Shown piece by piece: positions 6,554 to 11,933 of a stretch of 11,933 bases of DNA (the stretch's first letter is position 1; every line of letters begins with the position of its first letter). Under the pieces are notes generated by a model. That model saw only the letters and a program-made list of their open reading frames with translations, made no database searches and was not told where the DNA came from. The stretch is from Oscillospiraceae bacterium. GTDB lineage: Bacteria; Bacillota; Clostridia; Oscillospirales; Ruminococcaceae. The stretch covers positions 1 to 11,933 of the forward strand of contig JAIDPG010000329.1 of NCBI GenBank assembly GCA_029062865.1, read 5' to 3'. The translations under genes and the position numbers were made by a program.

Positions 6554-7075
6554 ATGAGCGTAACCGACTGGATAATCCCGCTTGTGACCGTCACGGTGCT
6601 GATTTACGCGGCGGTTAAGCGCGTGGACATCTTCGGGGAATTCTGCGCGGGAGCGGGCGAAGGGCTGAAAACCTGCGCCGATATACTTCCCGCGCTGATT
6701 CTGCTGCTTGTCTGTATCGGGATGTTCCGGGCGAGCGGTGCGGTGGAGCTTCTGACGAACGCCCTGAAGCCGCTCTGCGCCGCGGTCGGATTCCCGAGCG
6801 AGGTCGTGCCGCTTGTTATTCTGCGCCCGTTTTCGGGCAGCGGCGCGATGGCGGTCTACAACGAGATAGCCGCCGCGGCGGGCGCGGACACGTTTGCGGA
6901 GCGCGTCGCGGCGACGCTCATCGGCTCCAGCGAGACGACGTTTTACACCGCCGCCGTCTACTTCTCCGCGGTAAAGCGCAAGCGGACGCGCTGCGCGATA
7001 CCCGCCGCGCTCACCGCCGACCTCACCGCATGGATAGTCTGCGGGGCTGTGGTTTACTTAATTCTTGGCGAGTAA
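6554..7075 (+). CDS. spmB: spore maturation protein B
   Basis: A 173-residue membrane protein, partner of SpmA in spore core dehydration, of normal family length. Family marks are VDIFGEFCAGAGEGLKT (24-40), ILRPFSGSGAMAVYNEI (89-105) and IGSSETTFYTAAVYFS (about 118-133), all part of the gate domain shared with SpmA. Hydrophobic segments lie near 5-21, 44-60, 76-90 and 150-171. AAGGAG (6542-6547) is 6 nt before the ATG. It sits in the expected order after spmA but 251 bp away, whereas these genes normally abut. No terminator or promoter was recognised in the gap, so co-transcription with spmA is still likely. Confidence 0.93.
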   Translation: MSVTDWIIPLVTVTVLIYAAVKRVDIFGEFCAGAGEGLKTCADILPALILLLVCIGMFRASGAVELLTNALKPLCAAVGFPSEVVPLVILRPFSGSGAMAVYNEIAAAAGADTFAERVAATLIGSSETTFYTAAVYFSAVKRKRTRCAIPAALTADLTAWIVCGAVVYLILGE

Positions 7076-7101
7076 TTCACAAACAATTTGGAGGATCGAC
7101 G

Positions 7102-7347
7102 ATGAAACTGCTTTCAAGAAAGAACAGGGATTTACTGTCCGAGCGCGAGTGCGACGATATTTCAAGGCGCATCACGGAGCTCACCGAGCAGCTTGCCGAC
7201 GTAAGGACGAACTTCGATTTCGTGACCGACGAACGCGCGATAGACGCACTGATTTATGAGGAAAACGCGCTGCTCTGCAAAATAGAGTCGCTGAACCGCG
7301 AGGCGCGCGAGCGGGGAATTCGCATTGAACCCTTTAATCAGCGGTAA
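7102..7347 (+). CDS. DUF2508 (YaaL-like) small protein
   Basis: An 81-residue, mostly helical, charged soluble protein. The stretch FDFVTDERAIDALIYEENALLCKIESL matches the DUF2508 pattern, in which a Phe-Asp-x-Val-Thr-Asp turn is followed by a short helix holding IYE. In Bacillus subtilis the related gene yaaL lies just before bofA, a regulator of pro-sigma-K processing. The biochemical role is unknown. GGAGG (7090-7094) lies 7 nt before the ATG and the gene follows spmB by 26 nt, so it is probably the third gene of the spm unit. Its last 14 bp overlap the end of the - strand permease gene. Confidence 0.85.
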   Translation: MKLLSRKNRDLLSERECDDISRRITELTEQLADVRTNFDFVTDERAIDALIYEENALLCKIESLNREARERGIRIEPFNQR

Positions 7348-8221
7348 GAGCCACTCTCCCGCGGCTGATAAATATCGCCGCCGTTAAGCCGAATATCAGC
7401 ACCGCGTACGCGCCGAGACAATATCCGATGCGCGGGCGAGCCGTAAGCCCCGCGACGTCGATTCCGTCAAGCGTCGACCACGTTATCGGCGAGAAGCGGT
7501 CAAGGTGCCGGCGAAGCTTTGCGACAAGCGTCAAAACCACGAAAAACGCGCCCGCCGCGATTCCCCACACGCGGGAGCCGCTTATCAGATTGCACGCGAA
7601 AATCAAAAGCCCGAGGAAAACCGCCGAAAGCCACGACATAACAAACGTATAAAAGCACGCGAGCAGCGGCGTGAAGAATTCCACAGTCAATCGCGAGACG
7701 TTCAGCGAATAAACCTCAGCGGCGGTTATTATAGAACTGTCGTAAGCCGCCGCGGTGAGCGCTCTGCCCCAATCGAGCGAAGGCTCTCCGAAGATGATCA
7801 TCGACAAAACCGAGACCGCGAAAATGAAGAAATAATACACTCCGCCCGCGGAAATTATGTACAAAACCTGTCCGCAAAGCCATTTCGTCCGCGTTGCTCT
7901 TATCATCACAAACAGCTGATTTCCATCGATAAACGGCGCGTCGCAGAACAGCAATATCACAGGCAGCGTGAAAAGAATTTTCGCGCTGCTTTTTGTGTAC
8001 AAAAACGGGAAAATCCAGACGGGTGCTTTGCAGTTCAGATAACCCGCGAGGGCTTTGAAATCCTCGGCGTACATAAAAATCAAAATCACGAGAAAAACCG
8101 CGATAGTCAAAATTCTGTAATCTGTCCGCCACTTGCGGAAATTCTGCGCGGTAATTCGGAAAACGGTACAATTACCGCCCTTCGGGCGGTAATTGCGCGG
8201 TGTTGCCTTAAGGAAGCTCAT
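7334..8221 (-). CDS. ABC-2-like membrane protein (permease), second copy in the operon
   Basis: A 295-residue integral membrane protein with about six helices, near residues 37-56, 80-95, 115-140, 180-205, 215-235 and 265-288. A polar segment with DGNQLFVMIRATRTKW lies between helices 2 and 3. This type of loop, holding Arg followed by Thr/Lys-Trp, is seen in ABC-2 exporter subunits of the lantibiotic-immunity kind. The family call is by pattern only. GGAGG (complement of 8229-8233) 7 nt upstream sets the start, so the gene overlaps the previous permease by 14 bp, suggesting translational coupling. Codons about 10-18 are formed by a perfect hairpin. It is the last gene of the sigma-factor operon. 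No ATP-binding subunit is present. Confidence 0.82.
   Translation of the reverse strand: MSFLKATPRNYRPKGGNCTVFRITAQNFRKWRTDYRILTIAVFLVILIFMYAEDFKALAGYLNCKAPVWIFPFLYTKSSAKILFTLPVILLFCDAPFIDGNQLFVMIRATRTKWLCGQVLYIISAGGVYYFFIFAVSVLSMIIFGEPSLDWGRALTAAAYDSSIITAAEVYSLNVSRLTVEFFTPLLACFYTFVMSWLSAVFLGLLIFACNLISGSRVWGIAAGAFFVVLTLVAKLRRHLDRFSPITWSTLDGIDVAGLTARPRIGYCLGAYAVLIFGLTAAIFISRGRVALTAD
8170..8194. other. perfect 11-bp hairpin inside the start of a permease gene
   Basis: AATTACCGCCC (8170-8180) and GGGCGGTAATT (8184-8194) are perfect inverse complements around a 3-nt TTC loop. In the - strand message it begins 27 nt after the start codon of the last operon gene, in a segment encoding a polar, non-hydrophobic lead. 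There is no T run, so it is not a terminator. Confidence 0.8.
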
Positions 8222-8954
8222 TTTCGATCCTCCGTTTAACTTTTATCGTGAAAATTGCCCCGCACACGGCGGTTATGGACAGAATTACAGCGACGGATTT
8301 CGCAAACGCGGGGAGCGGCTCCCACCCCGACCACGACTGCGACAGCGGTCCGAGCTGAAATTCTCCGGGAACGATTTTTGAAAATCGCTCGAACATATAG
8401 CTGAACACAAACGGCGCGCAAACCGCGATATATCGGCTCGGGAAAAACGCCGTCGCCGCCAGCCCCATAACTGCCCACATCGCGCAGCTTAACGCGTAAA
8501 CAAACACGATCGCTGTAATGGCGAGCATCGGCGCACCGTTTTTTATAAGTTCGCCGTACGGTGGGAAAAACGAATTTTCATCATATAACGGCATTTGCGC
8601 CGACTGCACAAAAACATAGATCATCATTCCCGCAAAAACAACGGCGAAAGCGGATAAAAAGCATATCGTTATGTTGGAAACCGCGTAAACGCGCACGTTT
8701 CTTCGGGATATACAGTTTGTGATGACTTTGGAATTCCATTCGTCCGCGAAATTGGAAGAAAACGGCAGGGCAGCGAATAATATGAACAGCTTGCGGTAAA
8801 ATTCAAAGCTTATCAGATAATCGATTTTCAGAAGAAGATTCGAGAACGTGTGAATACCGTAAAACGCGTTGTAAAGTGAAATTGCGAGTACTGCCAACGG
8901 CGACAGATAAAACATGGGCGAGTGAATCAATTTAAACAAATTAGCCCTCATCAT
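8208..8954 (-). CDS. ABC-2-like membrane protein (permease), first copy in the operon
   Basis: A 248-residue integral membrane protein with about six helices, near 12-30, 50-66, 91-115, 141-165, 170-195 and 215-240. After helix 2 comes FADEWNSKVITNCISRRNVRVYAVS, the cytoplasmic loop form (Glu-Trp-x-Ser/Gly, Arg-x-x-Arg-x-Tyr) found in ABC-2 exporter subunits. The start is the first of two ATG codons at 8954-8949, with GAGGTG 7 nt before it inside the end of the lipoprotein gene. A longer frame to 9050 has no ribosome binding site and lies within that gene. It overlaps the next permease by 14 bp. The two permeases would form a pair, but no ATPase is encoded nearby, so energy supply is unexplained. 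Confidence 0.82.
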   Translation of the reverse strand: MMRANLFKLIHSPMFYLSPLAVLAISLYNAFYGIHTFSNLLLKIDYLISFEFYRKLFILFAALPFSSNFADEWNSKVITNCISRRNVRVYAVSNITICFLSAFAVVFAGMMIYVFVQSAQMPLYDENSFFPPYGELIKNGAPMLAITAIVFVYALSCAMWAVMGLAATAFFPSRYIAVCAPFVFSYMFERFSKIVPGEFQLGPLSQSWSGWEPLPAFAKSVAVILSITAVCGAIFTIKVKRRIENELP

Positions 8955-8958
8955 AATA

Positions 8959-10101
8959 TCACACCTCGCTGTACTCTCGCACAACGCCCGCGTCCGTAGT
9001 AACGATAAATCTGAAATCCCATGGCGAAACGCAATTGAGCTTTTCCTCAAATATATAATCGCGGCAATAGCCGTTAAAGCTCCACGCGGGGAGAAATTCC
9101 ATAGTTCCTATTTCATTCCTTTCAACGGGGAAGTAAATAACCTCCGCCTTGCTTATAACGACGGATTTCGAGCGAGTGAAAATCACTTTTTCAAAATGGC
9201 TCCGAAGCTCGGAAACAGCGTGGCTGAAGTTATATTTTACGGCTTCGTCGTTTAATATTTCAACGTCCGTTTCGTAAGCCGCGTCGATGTAAAATTCAAA
9301 AATCCCATCCTTTGATACCCCGACAACGAACGAGGAAGATGTCGCGAGGCTTGCCCATTCCCTTGTGCTGTCCTTAATGTCAACGTTTATATCCGACAGC
9401 TTTACACCGTTTATTTCCTGCGGAAATCTAAAAACGTAAATTTCGTTGTCTTTGGTCAGCGAAATTTCATCGTTAAATATTTGCGGGTCGTCCTCGCGAA
9501 TTTTTTCGTAGCTCGCCAGCGATACCGCGTAAATTTCAGGCTCTCCCAAGCCCTCTATCCCAAGCTCGAAAATAAGATCGTTCGCGGTTTTCAAAGCCGT
9601 TTGCAGCGGGAACTCCTCAAGCTCGTTTTCGGTGATGGAGAACTTATCCCTGAAATGCTCCCTGCATGAATTCATAATCGGGAAATAGGCAACGGGAAGA
9701 TTTTCATCGTCGAATTTCCCGTTATAGTAGGCTATTTTATTCCCTTCAATTATCAGCTCCGAGCCGTCGCTTGAAATATATTGCCCACATTCGTTGTGCT
9801 CGCCGTAAAGATACTCCGACGCGGGCGCTTCGCCGTTAAAAAGCAATTCAATTGCTTTTTGACGGTCGAATATTTTTTCCTTGAGCTTTATCCTCGACGG
9901 CAATTTGTCGGGGATTTCGGGGAAGTCAAAGTGTGCGGAAAGATTATCCTTGCTGTACTCAAAGTGCGAGCTTTCAATTTCGGTATTTGAGGTTTCGGAA
10001 AAATCACTTGATATTTCGCTGTAGATTTTCTTTTCAGTAGGATAGCAGCCCGAAAGCGCTAAAATACTCGCCAAAGAAATAAAGGCAAAAAGCTTTTTCA
10101 T
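8959..10101 (-). CDS. predicted lipoprotein of unknown function
   Basis: A 380-residue secreted lipoprotein. MKKLFAF is followed by a hydrophobic stretch and the lipobox LSGC with the lipidated cysteine at C19, so the mature protein is anchored on the outer face of the membrane. Residues 20-70 are rich in Ser, Glu and Asp. The rest looks like a mixed alpha/beta soluble domain with no motif I recognise. The C-terminal part contains EFLPAWSFNGY, a Pro-Ala-Trp turn seen in several extracytoplasmic regulatory lipoproteins; this is too weak for a family call. GGAGGTG lies 6 nt before the ATG at 10101; the frame runs back to 10137 but only this start gives a signal peptide. It follows the anti-sigma gene by 23 nt and precedes the first permease by 4 nt, so all are one operon. 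Confidence 0.85.
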   Translation of the reverse strand: MKKLFAFISLASILALSGCYPTEKKIYSEISSDFSETSNTEIESSHFEYSKDNLSAHFDFPEIPDKLPSRIKLKEKIFDRQKAIELLFNGEAPASEYLYGEHNECGQYISSDGSELIIEGNKIAYYNGKFDDENLPVAYFPIMNSCREHFRDKFSITENELEEFPLQTALKTANDLIFELGIEGLGEPEIYAVSLASYEKIREDDPQIFNDEISLTKDNEIYVFRFPQEINGVKLSDINVDIKDSTREWASLATSSSFVVGVSKDGIFEFYIDAAYETDVEILNDEAVKYNFSHAVSELRSHFEKVIFTRSKSVVISKAEVIYFPVERNEIGTMEFLPAWSFNGYCRDYIFEEKLNCVSPWDFRFIVTTDAGVVREYSEV

Positions 10102-10124
10102 ATTTTTCACCTCCGAAACAAAAA

Positions 10125-10808
10125 TCACGGCTTCCAATGCCCTTCAAAGGTAACGTTGCCGCCGGTTGTAACCAAAAGATACACGGGCAGCTCCACAACA
10201 TAGTCGGAGTTGTAGTGTATTTCAAATTCGCCGTTTCTGTCTACAATTATTTCCTCGGATAAAACATAATCCTCCGGGTGGGCGGGGTCTCCGGTTATTG
10301 AAATATGCACTTTGTTGGTTGCCGAAAGATTGCCGAAGTTCACCGTAACCACTGCCGGTTTTTGCCAATTCGAGTTATAAAGCATGCCCGAAACCCCGTA
10401 ATAAAGATCGTCCCGCCCCTCAAGTGAGAACGAAAAGCTGCCGTCGTATTGCGGAATTTCAGAAATAACGGGCTCGCTTGCGGCGGAGGATTCCGCGGGC
10501 GCGGAAAAATCGTCGGGCTTGCTGAGCTCCGCGGAGGGCTGCTCGCTTGTCAGGGCCTCGGGCAGCTGAATTAAGCGAAGCTTCACCGCTGCGAATATTC
10601 CCGCGAAGAAAACACAGATCGCAGCCGCCGCGGACACGGCGATTTTCCAAAATGGAACGCGCTTGTCGGTCAGACAGACGACCTCCGGCTCGTCATAATA
10701 AAGCTCCGTCCGCGTTTTTTCGGGAAAAATCCCGAAAGCGCCGAGCATTTCGCCGATAAGCTCATCGTCGATTTCATTAACCGCGCCCAGAAATTCCTGT
10801 TTAGTCAT
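10125..10808 (-). CDS. single-pass membrane anti-sigma factor (predicted)
   Basis: A 227-residue protein. Residues 1-52 are cytoplasmic and start with a short helix holding IDDELIGEML, the typical start of anti-sigma factors paired with this class of ECF sigma factor. A transmembrane helix follows near 53-77. A Ser/Ala/Pro/Glu-rich linker (about 85-118) leads to an extracytoplasmic, probably beta-sandwich domain (120-227) containing GVSGMLYNSNWQKPAVVTV. The ATG overlaps the sigma-factor stop as ATGA, a mark of translational coupling that keeps the two products in proportion. By family logic it would hold the sigma factor inactive until an outside signal arrives. No cysteine-zinc anti-sigma motif is present. 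The outer domain is not assigned to a family. Confidence 0.82.
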   Translation of the reverse strand: MTKQEFLGAVNEIDDELIGEMLGAFGIFPEKTRTELYYDEPEVVCLTDKRVPFWKIAVSAAAAICVFFAGIFAAVKLRLIQLPEALTSEQPSAELSKPDDFSAPAESSAASEPVISEIPQYDGSFSFSLEGRDDLYYGVSGMLYNSNWQKPAVVTVNFGNLSATNKVHISITGDPAHPEDYVLSEEIIVDRNGEFEIHYNSDYVVELPVYLLVTTGGNVTFEGHWKP

Positions 10809-11365
10809 ACGTCAAAGCCTCCTTTTTCGAGATGCTTTTTAAGCTTTTTGCGAGTACGCTCAAGGCTTAGCGAAACGCCGCCCTCGGTCATTTTGAAGCG
10901 CCTTGCGAGCTCCGATAATTTGAAGCCGCCCCAATATCTCCCGACGAAAATTTGCCGCTGCTTTGCTGGGAGTTTTTTCAAAAATACGTTTATCGATTCA
11001 ATCAGCTCGCGGCGCTCCGCCTCCGTTTCGACGGAGCTTTCGTCCGAGAGGAAGTCCTCAAGCTCGTCAAACGAAAGCGCGTCCGACTTCCCGCCGCGCT
11101 TTTCGGCATTACGGAAAGCGAGCCTGCTCAGCGCGAGGTTTTTGGTTATCCTTGCCAAAAACGCTCCGAGCACGGGCGGATCATTCGGCGGAATGGATTC
11201 CCACGCGCGCAGGTAAGCGTCGTTCACACACTCCTCCGCGTCCTCGGGGCTGTTCAGAATATTCCGCGCGATCGCCATGCAGCCCGCGCCGTATTTTCGG
11301 GAGACCTCATCAAGTGCCGCCTCGTTTCGCTCGAAGAACAGGCAGATAATCGCGCGATCCTCTAT
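10805..11365 (-). CDS. ECF-type RNA polymerase sigma factor, apparent ATA start
   Basis: A 186-residue sigma factor with region 2 (about 8-80, including EDAEECVNDAYLRAWESIPP, the -10 binding and core binding part) and region 4 (about 128-180), whose helix-turn-helix is GGFKLSELARRFKMTEGGVSLS for -35 recognition. A linker rich in Asp, Glu and Ser joins them. Relatives begin Met-Glu-Asp-Arg-Ala-Ile; here the matching frame reads ATA-GAG-GAT-CGC, with GGAGGTG 5 nt before the ATA. The next in-frame ATG upstream (11473) lies before the promoter and cannot be used; an in-frame GTG at 11410 has no ribosome binding site. So translation probably starts at ATA, or the base is an error for ATG. The gene is first in the operon and overlaps the anti-sigma gene by 4 bp. 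Confidence 0.88.
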   Translation of the reverse strand: MEDRAIICLFFERNEAALDEVSRKYGAGCMAIARNILNSPEDAEECVNDAYLRAWESIPPNDPPVLGAFLARITKNLALSRLAFRNAEKRGGKSDALSFDELEDFLSDESSVETEAERRELIESINVFLKKLPAKQRQIFVGRYWGGFKLSELARRFKMTEGGVSLSLERTRKKLKKHLEKGGFDV

Positions 11366-11435
11366 ATTGTCACCTCCGGCAGGTTCTGTAATTATTAACC
11401 GAAAAACCACGGAAAACTTAACAAGTTTTTTTGTA

Positions 11436-11464
11436 ATTATAAAACAAATTCGCAAATTTGTCAA
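11436..11464 (-). promoter_or_regulatory. consensus sigma-A promoter of the sigma-factor operon
   Basis: On the - strand: TTGACA (11459-11464), 17-nt spacer, TATAAT (11436-11441), both perfect. Transcription should start near 11429, giving a leader of about 64 nt. A perfect vegetative promoter suggests basal expression by the main sigma factor, and not only self-activation. Confidence 0.9.
11444..11461. promoter_or_regulatory. palindrome inside the sigma-operon promoter, candidate operator
   Basis: ACAAATT (11444-11450) and AATTTGT (11455-11461) are perfect 7-bp arms around a 4-nt centre, 16 of 18 positions symmetric. It fills the spacer and part of the -35 box, so a bound dimer would block RNA polymerase. 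No binding protein can be named. Confidence 0.45.
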
Positions 11465-11550
11465 GGTGCACAATTTCTTGATGCTCTTTTGTACTACTTT
11501 AACAATATAATCAGCTTTGCAGAATCAAGCGCGAAAATTTTCTGTTCGGT

Positions 11551-11579
11551 GAATAATGTCGAAAATTCCGTGCAAAATA
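11551..11579 (+). promoter_or_regulatory. possible forespore (sigma-G-like) promoter of the microprotein
   Basis: GAATA (11551-11555) fits the sigma-G -35 pattern GMATR. After 17 nt CAAAATA (11573-11579) fits the -10 pattern CATNMTA at 6 of 7. The predicted start near 11586 gives a leader of about 60 nt. No good sigma-A promoter was found for the gene. A chance match is possible in this AT-rich gap. Confidence 0.25.
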
Positions 11580-11645
11580 TGACTGCGGAGAAAAATTCCG
11601 CAATATTATGCAAGAATTTGCAGAAAATTTGCAGGAGGAAATGTT

Positions 11646-11726
11646 ATGTCTAATCAGAACCAGCAGAAGCAGTCTGAACAGCAGAAGCAGGATCAGAATC
11701 AGCAGAACCAGCAGAACAAGAAGTAA
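11646..11726 (+). CDS. 26-residue Gln/Asn-rich microprotein
   Basis: A very short gene with strong support: AGGAGG (11633-11638) 7 nt before ATG, and an intrinsic terminator 5 nt after the TAA. The product has 12 Gln, 5 Asn and 4 Lys among 26 residues, no hydrophobic segment and only Met as a non-polar residue. It is therefore soluble, basic and almost surely disordered. The Gln/Asn-rich make-up recalls gamma-type small acid-soluble spore proteins, which are stored and degraded as amino-acid reserves, but it is much shorter and shows no protease site I recognise. An ATG at 11641 in another frame is only 2 nt from the ribosome binding site and is not favoured. It stands alone between the divergent sigma operon and tRNA-Ser. 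Confidence 0.75.
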   Translation: MSNQNQQKQSEQQKQDQNQQNQQNKK

Positions 11727-11731
11727 CACTT

Positions 11732-11767
11732 AGCCGAGGTTTTTCCTCGGCTTTACATATTTTTTTC
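11732..11767 (+). terminator. intrinsic terminator after the microprotein
   Basis: AGCCGAGG (11732-11739) pairs perfectly with CCTCGGCT (11745-11752) across a TTTTT loop, followed by a T-rich tail to about 11767. Confidence 0.9.
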
Positions 11768-11777
11768 GAAAAACCCC

Positions 11778-11806
11778 TTGACAAATCTGAGCCGTTGTGT
11801 TATAAT
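11778..11806 (+). promoter_or_regulatory. consensus promoter of tRNA-Ser
   Basis: TTGACA (11778-11783), 17-nt spacer, TATAAT (11801-11806), both perfect. The tRNA begins 35 nt after the -10 box, leaving a short 5' leader for RNase P to remove. Confidence 0.93.
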
Positions 11807-11841
11807 GATTAAGTTGAGTGTATATTCTGAAAAAGACCTAC

Positions 11842-11933
11842 GGAAAGATGGCTGAGTTGGTCTAAAGCGCACGATTGGAAATCGTGTAACGGCTAATACC
11901 CGTTCAAGGGTTCGAATCCCTTTCTTTCCGCCA
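11842..11933 (+). tRNA. tRNA-Ser (anticodon GGA)
   Basis: A 92-nt class II tRNA. Acceptor stem GGAAAGA/TCTTTCC, discriminator G and an encoded CCA that is the last base triplet of the window. The anticodon stem CACGA/TCGTG (11870-11874, 11882-11886) encloses the loop TTGGAAA with anticodon GGA at 11877-11879, reading UCC and UCU. The long variable arm AACGG/CCGTT is typical of serine tRNAs. The T arm is AAGGG-TTCGAAT-CCCTT. Confidence 0.98.

Noticed and set aside
7505..8239. 244-codon open frame on the + strand across the permease gene
   Set aside because: Shadow of the - strand permease: very rich in Arg, Glu and Gln with no fold-like pattern, while the opposite strand gives clean membrane helices and a ribosome binding site.
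11366..11473. ATG at 11473 as the sigma-factor start
   Set aside because: It is upstream of the -35 box of the only good promoter, so it would not be in the message, and the added residues are translated promoter DNA.
11506..11511. TATAAT upstream of the microprotein as its promoter
   Set aside because: No -35 box at 16-18 nt; the nearest TTG-type hexamer is 22 nt away.
11511..11729. - strand frame with a poly-Leu start, like a membrane peptide
   Set aside because: The Leu run is only the complement of Gln/Asn codons of the microprotein; it has no ribosome binding site and its start lies inside that gene.

Overview
The window looks like chromosomal DNA of an endospore-forming, low-to-moderate-GC Firmicute, most likely in the Oscillospirales/Ruminococcaceae part of Clostridia. 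The reasons are strong GGAGG-type ribosome binding sites, consensus sigma-A promoters, a spmA-spmB pair, a DUF2508 gene, an AbrB-type regulator with two CxxC pairs, and an ECF sigma factor of the kind common in gut Clostridia. The species call is an inference, since no rRNA is present.

Left part (1-5235, + strand): the Pro/Glu-repeat tail of an upstream gene, then ftsZ with its own promoter and terminator. The FtsZ is clearly divergent. A gene-free stretch of about 370 bases follows (1461-1832), with a 45-nt imperfect stem-loop, a 26-nt GC-rich tandem repeat and a promoter. Next is a two-gene unit: a five-helix membrane protein with a Ser-rich tail, and a 777-residue DUF6076-like protein with a Cys4 motif and a long charged tail. 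A 106-bp palindromic, MITE-like element and a perfect bidirectional terminator close the unit.

Middle (5255-7347): an abrB-like gene on the - strand lies back to back with a + strand sporulation unit, spmA-spmB-DUF2508. Unusually, spmA and spmB are held apart by 251 bp of degenerate repeat DNA.

Right part (7334-11464, - strand): one five-gene operon read leftward from a consensus promoter. It encodes an ECF sigma factor, a membrane anti-sigma factor, a lipoprotein and two ABC-2-like membrane proteins, with no ATPase in the window. The sigma gene appears to start at ATA. The operon runs tail to tail into the DUF2508 gene with a 14-bp overlap. The likely logic is that an envelope signal, sensed by the anti-sigma factor or lipoprotein, frees the sigma factor, which transcribes genes including this membrane module.

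Far right (11465-11933, + strand): a 26-residue Gln/Asn-rich microprotein gene with a strong ribosome binding site and its own terminator, then a consensus promoter and tRNA-Ser(GGA), whose encoded CCA ends exactly at the window edge.
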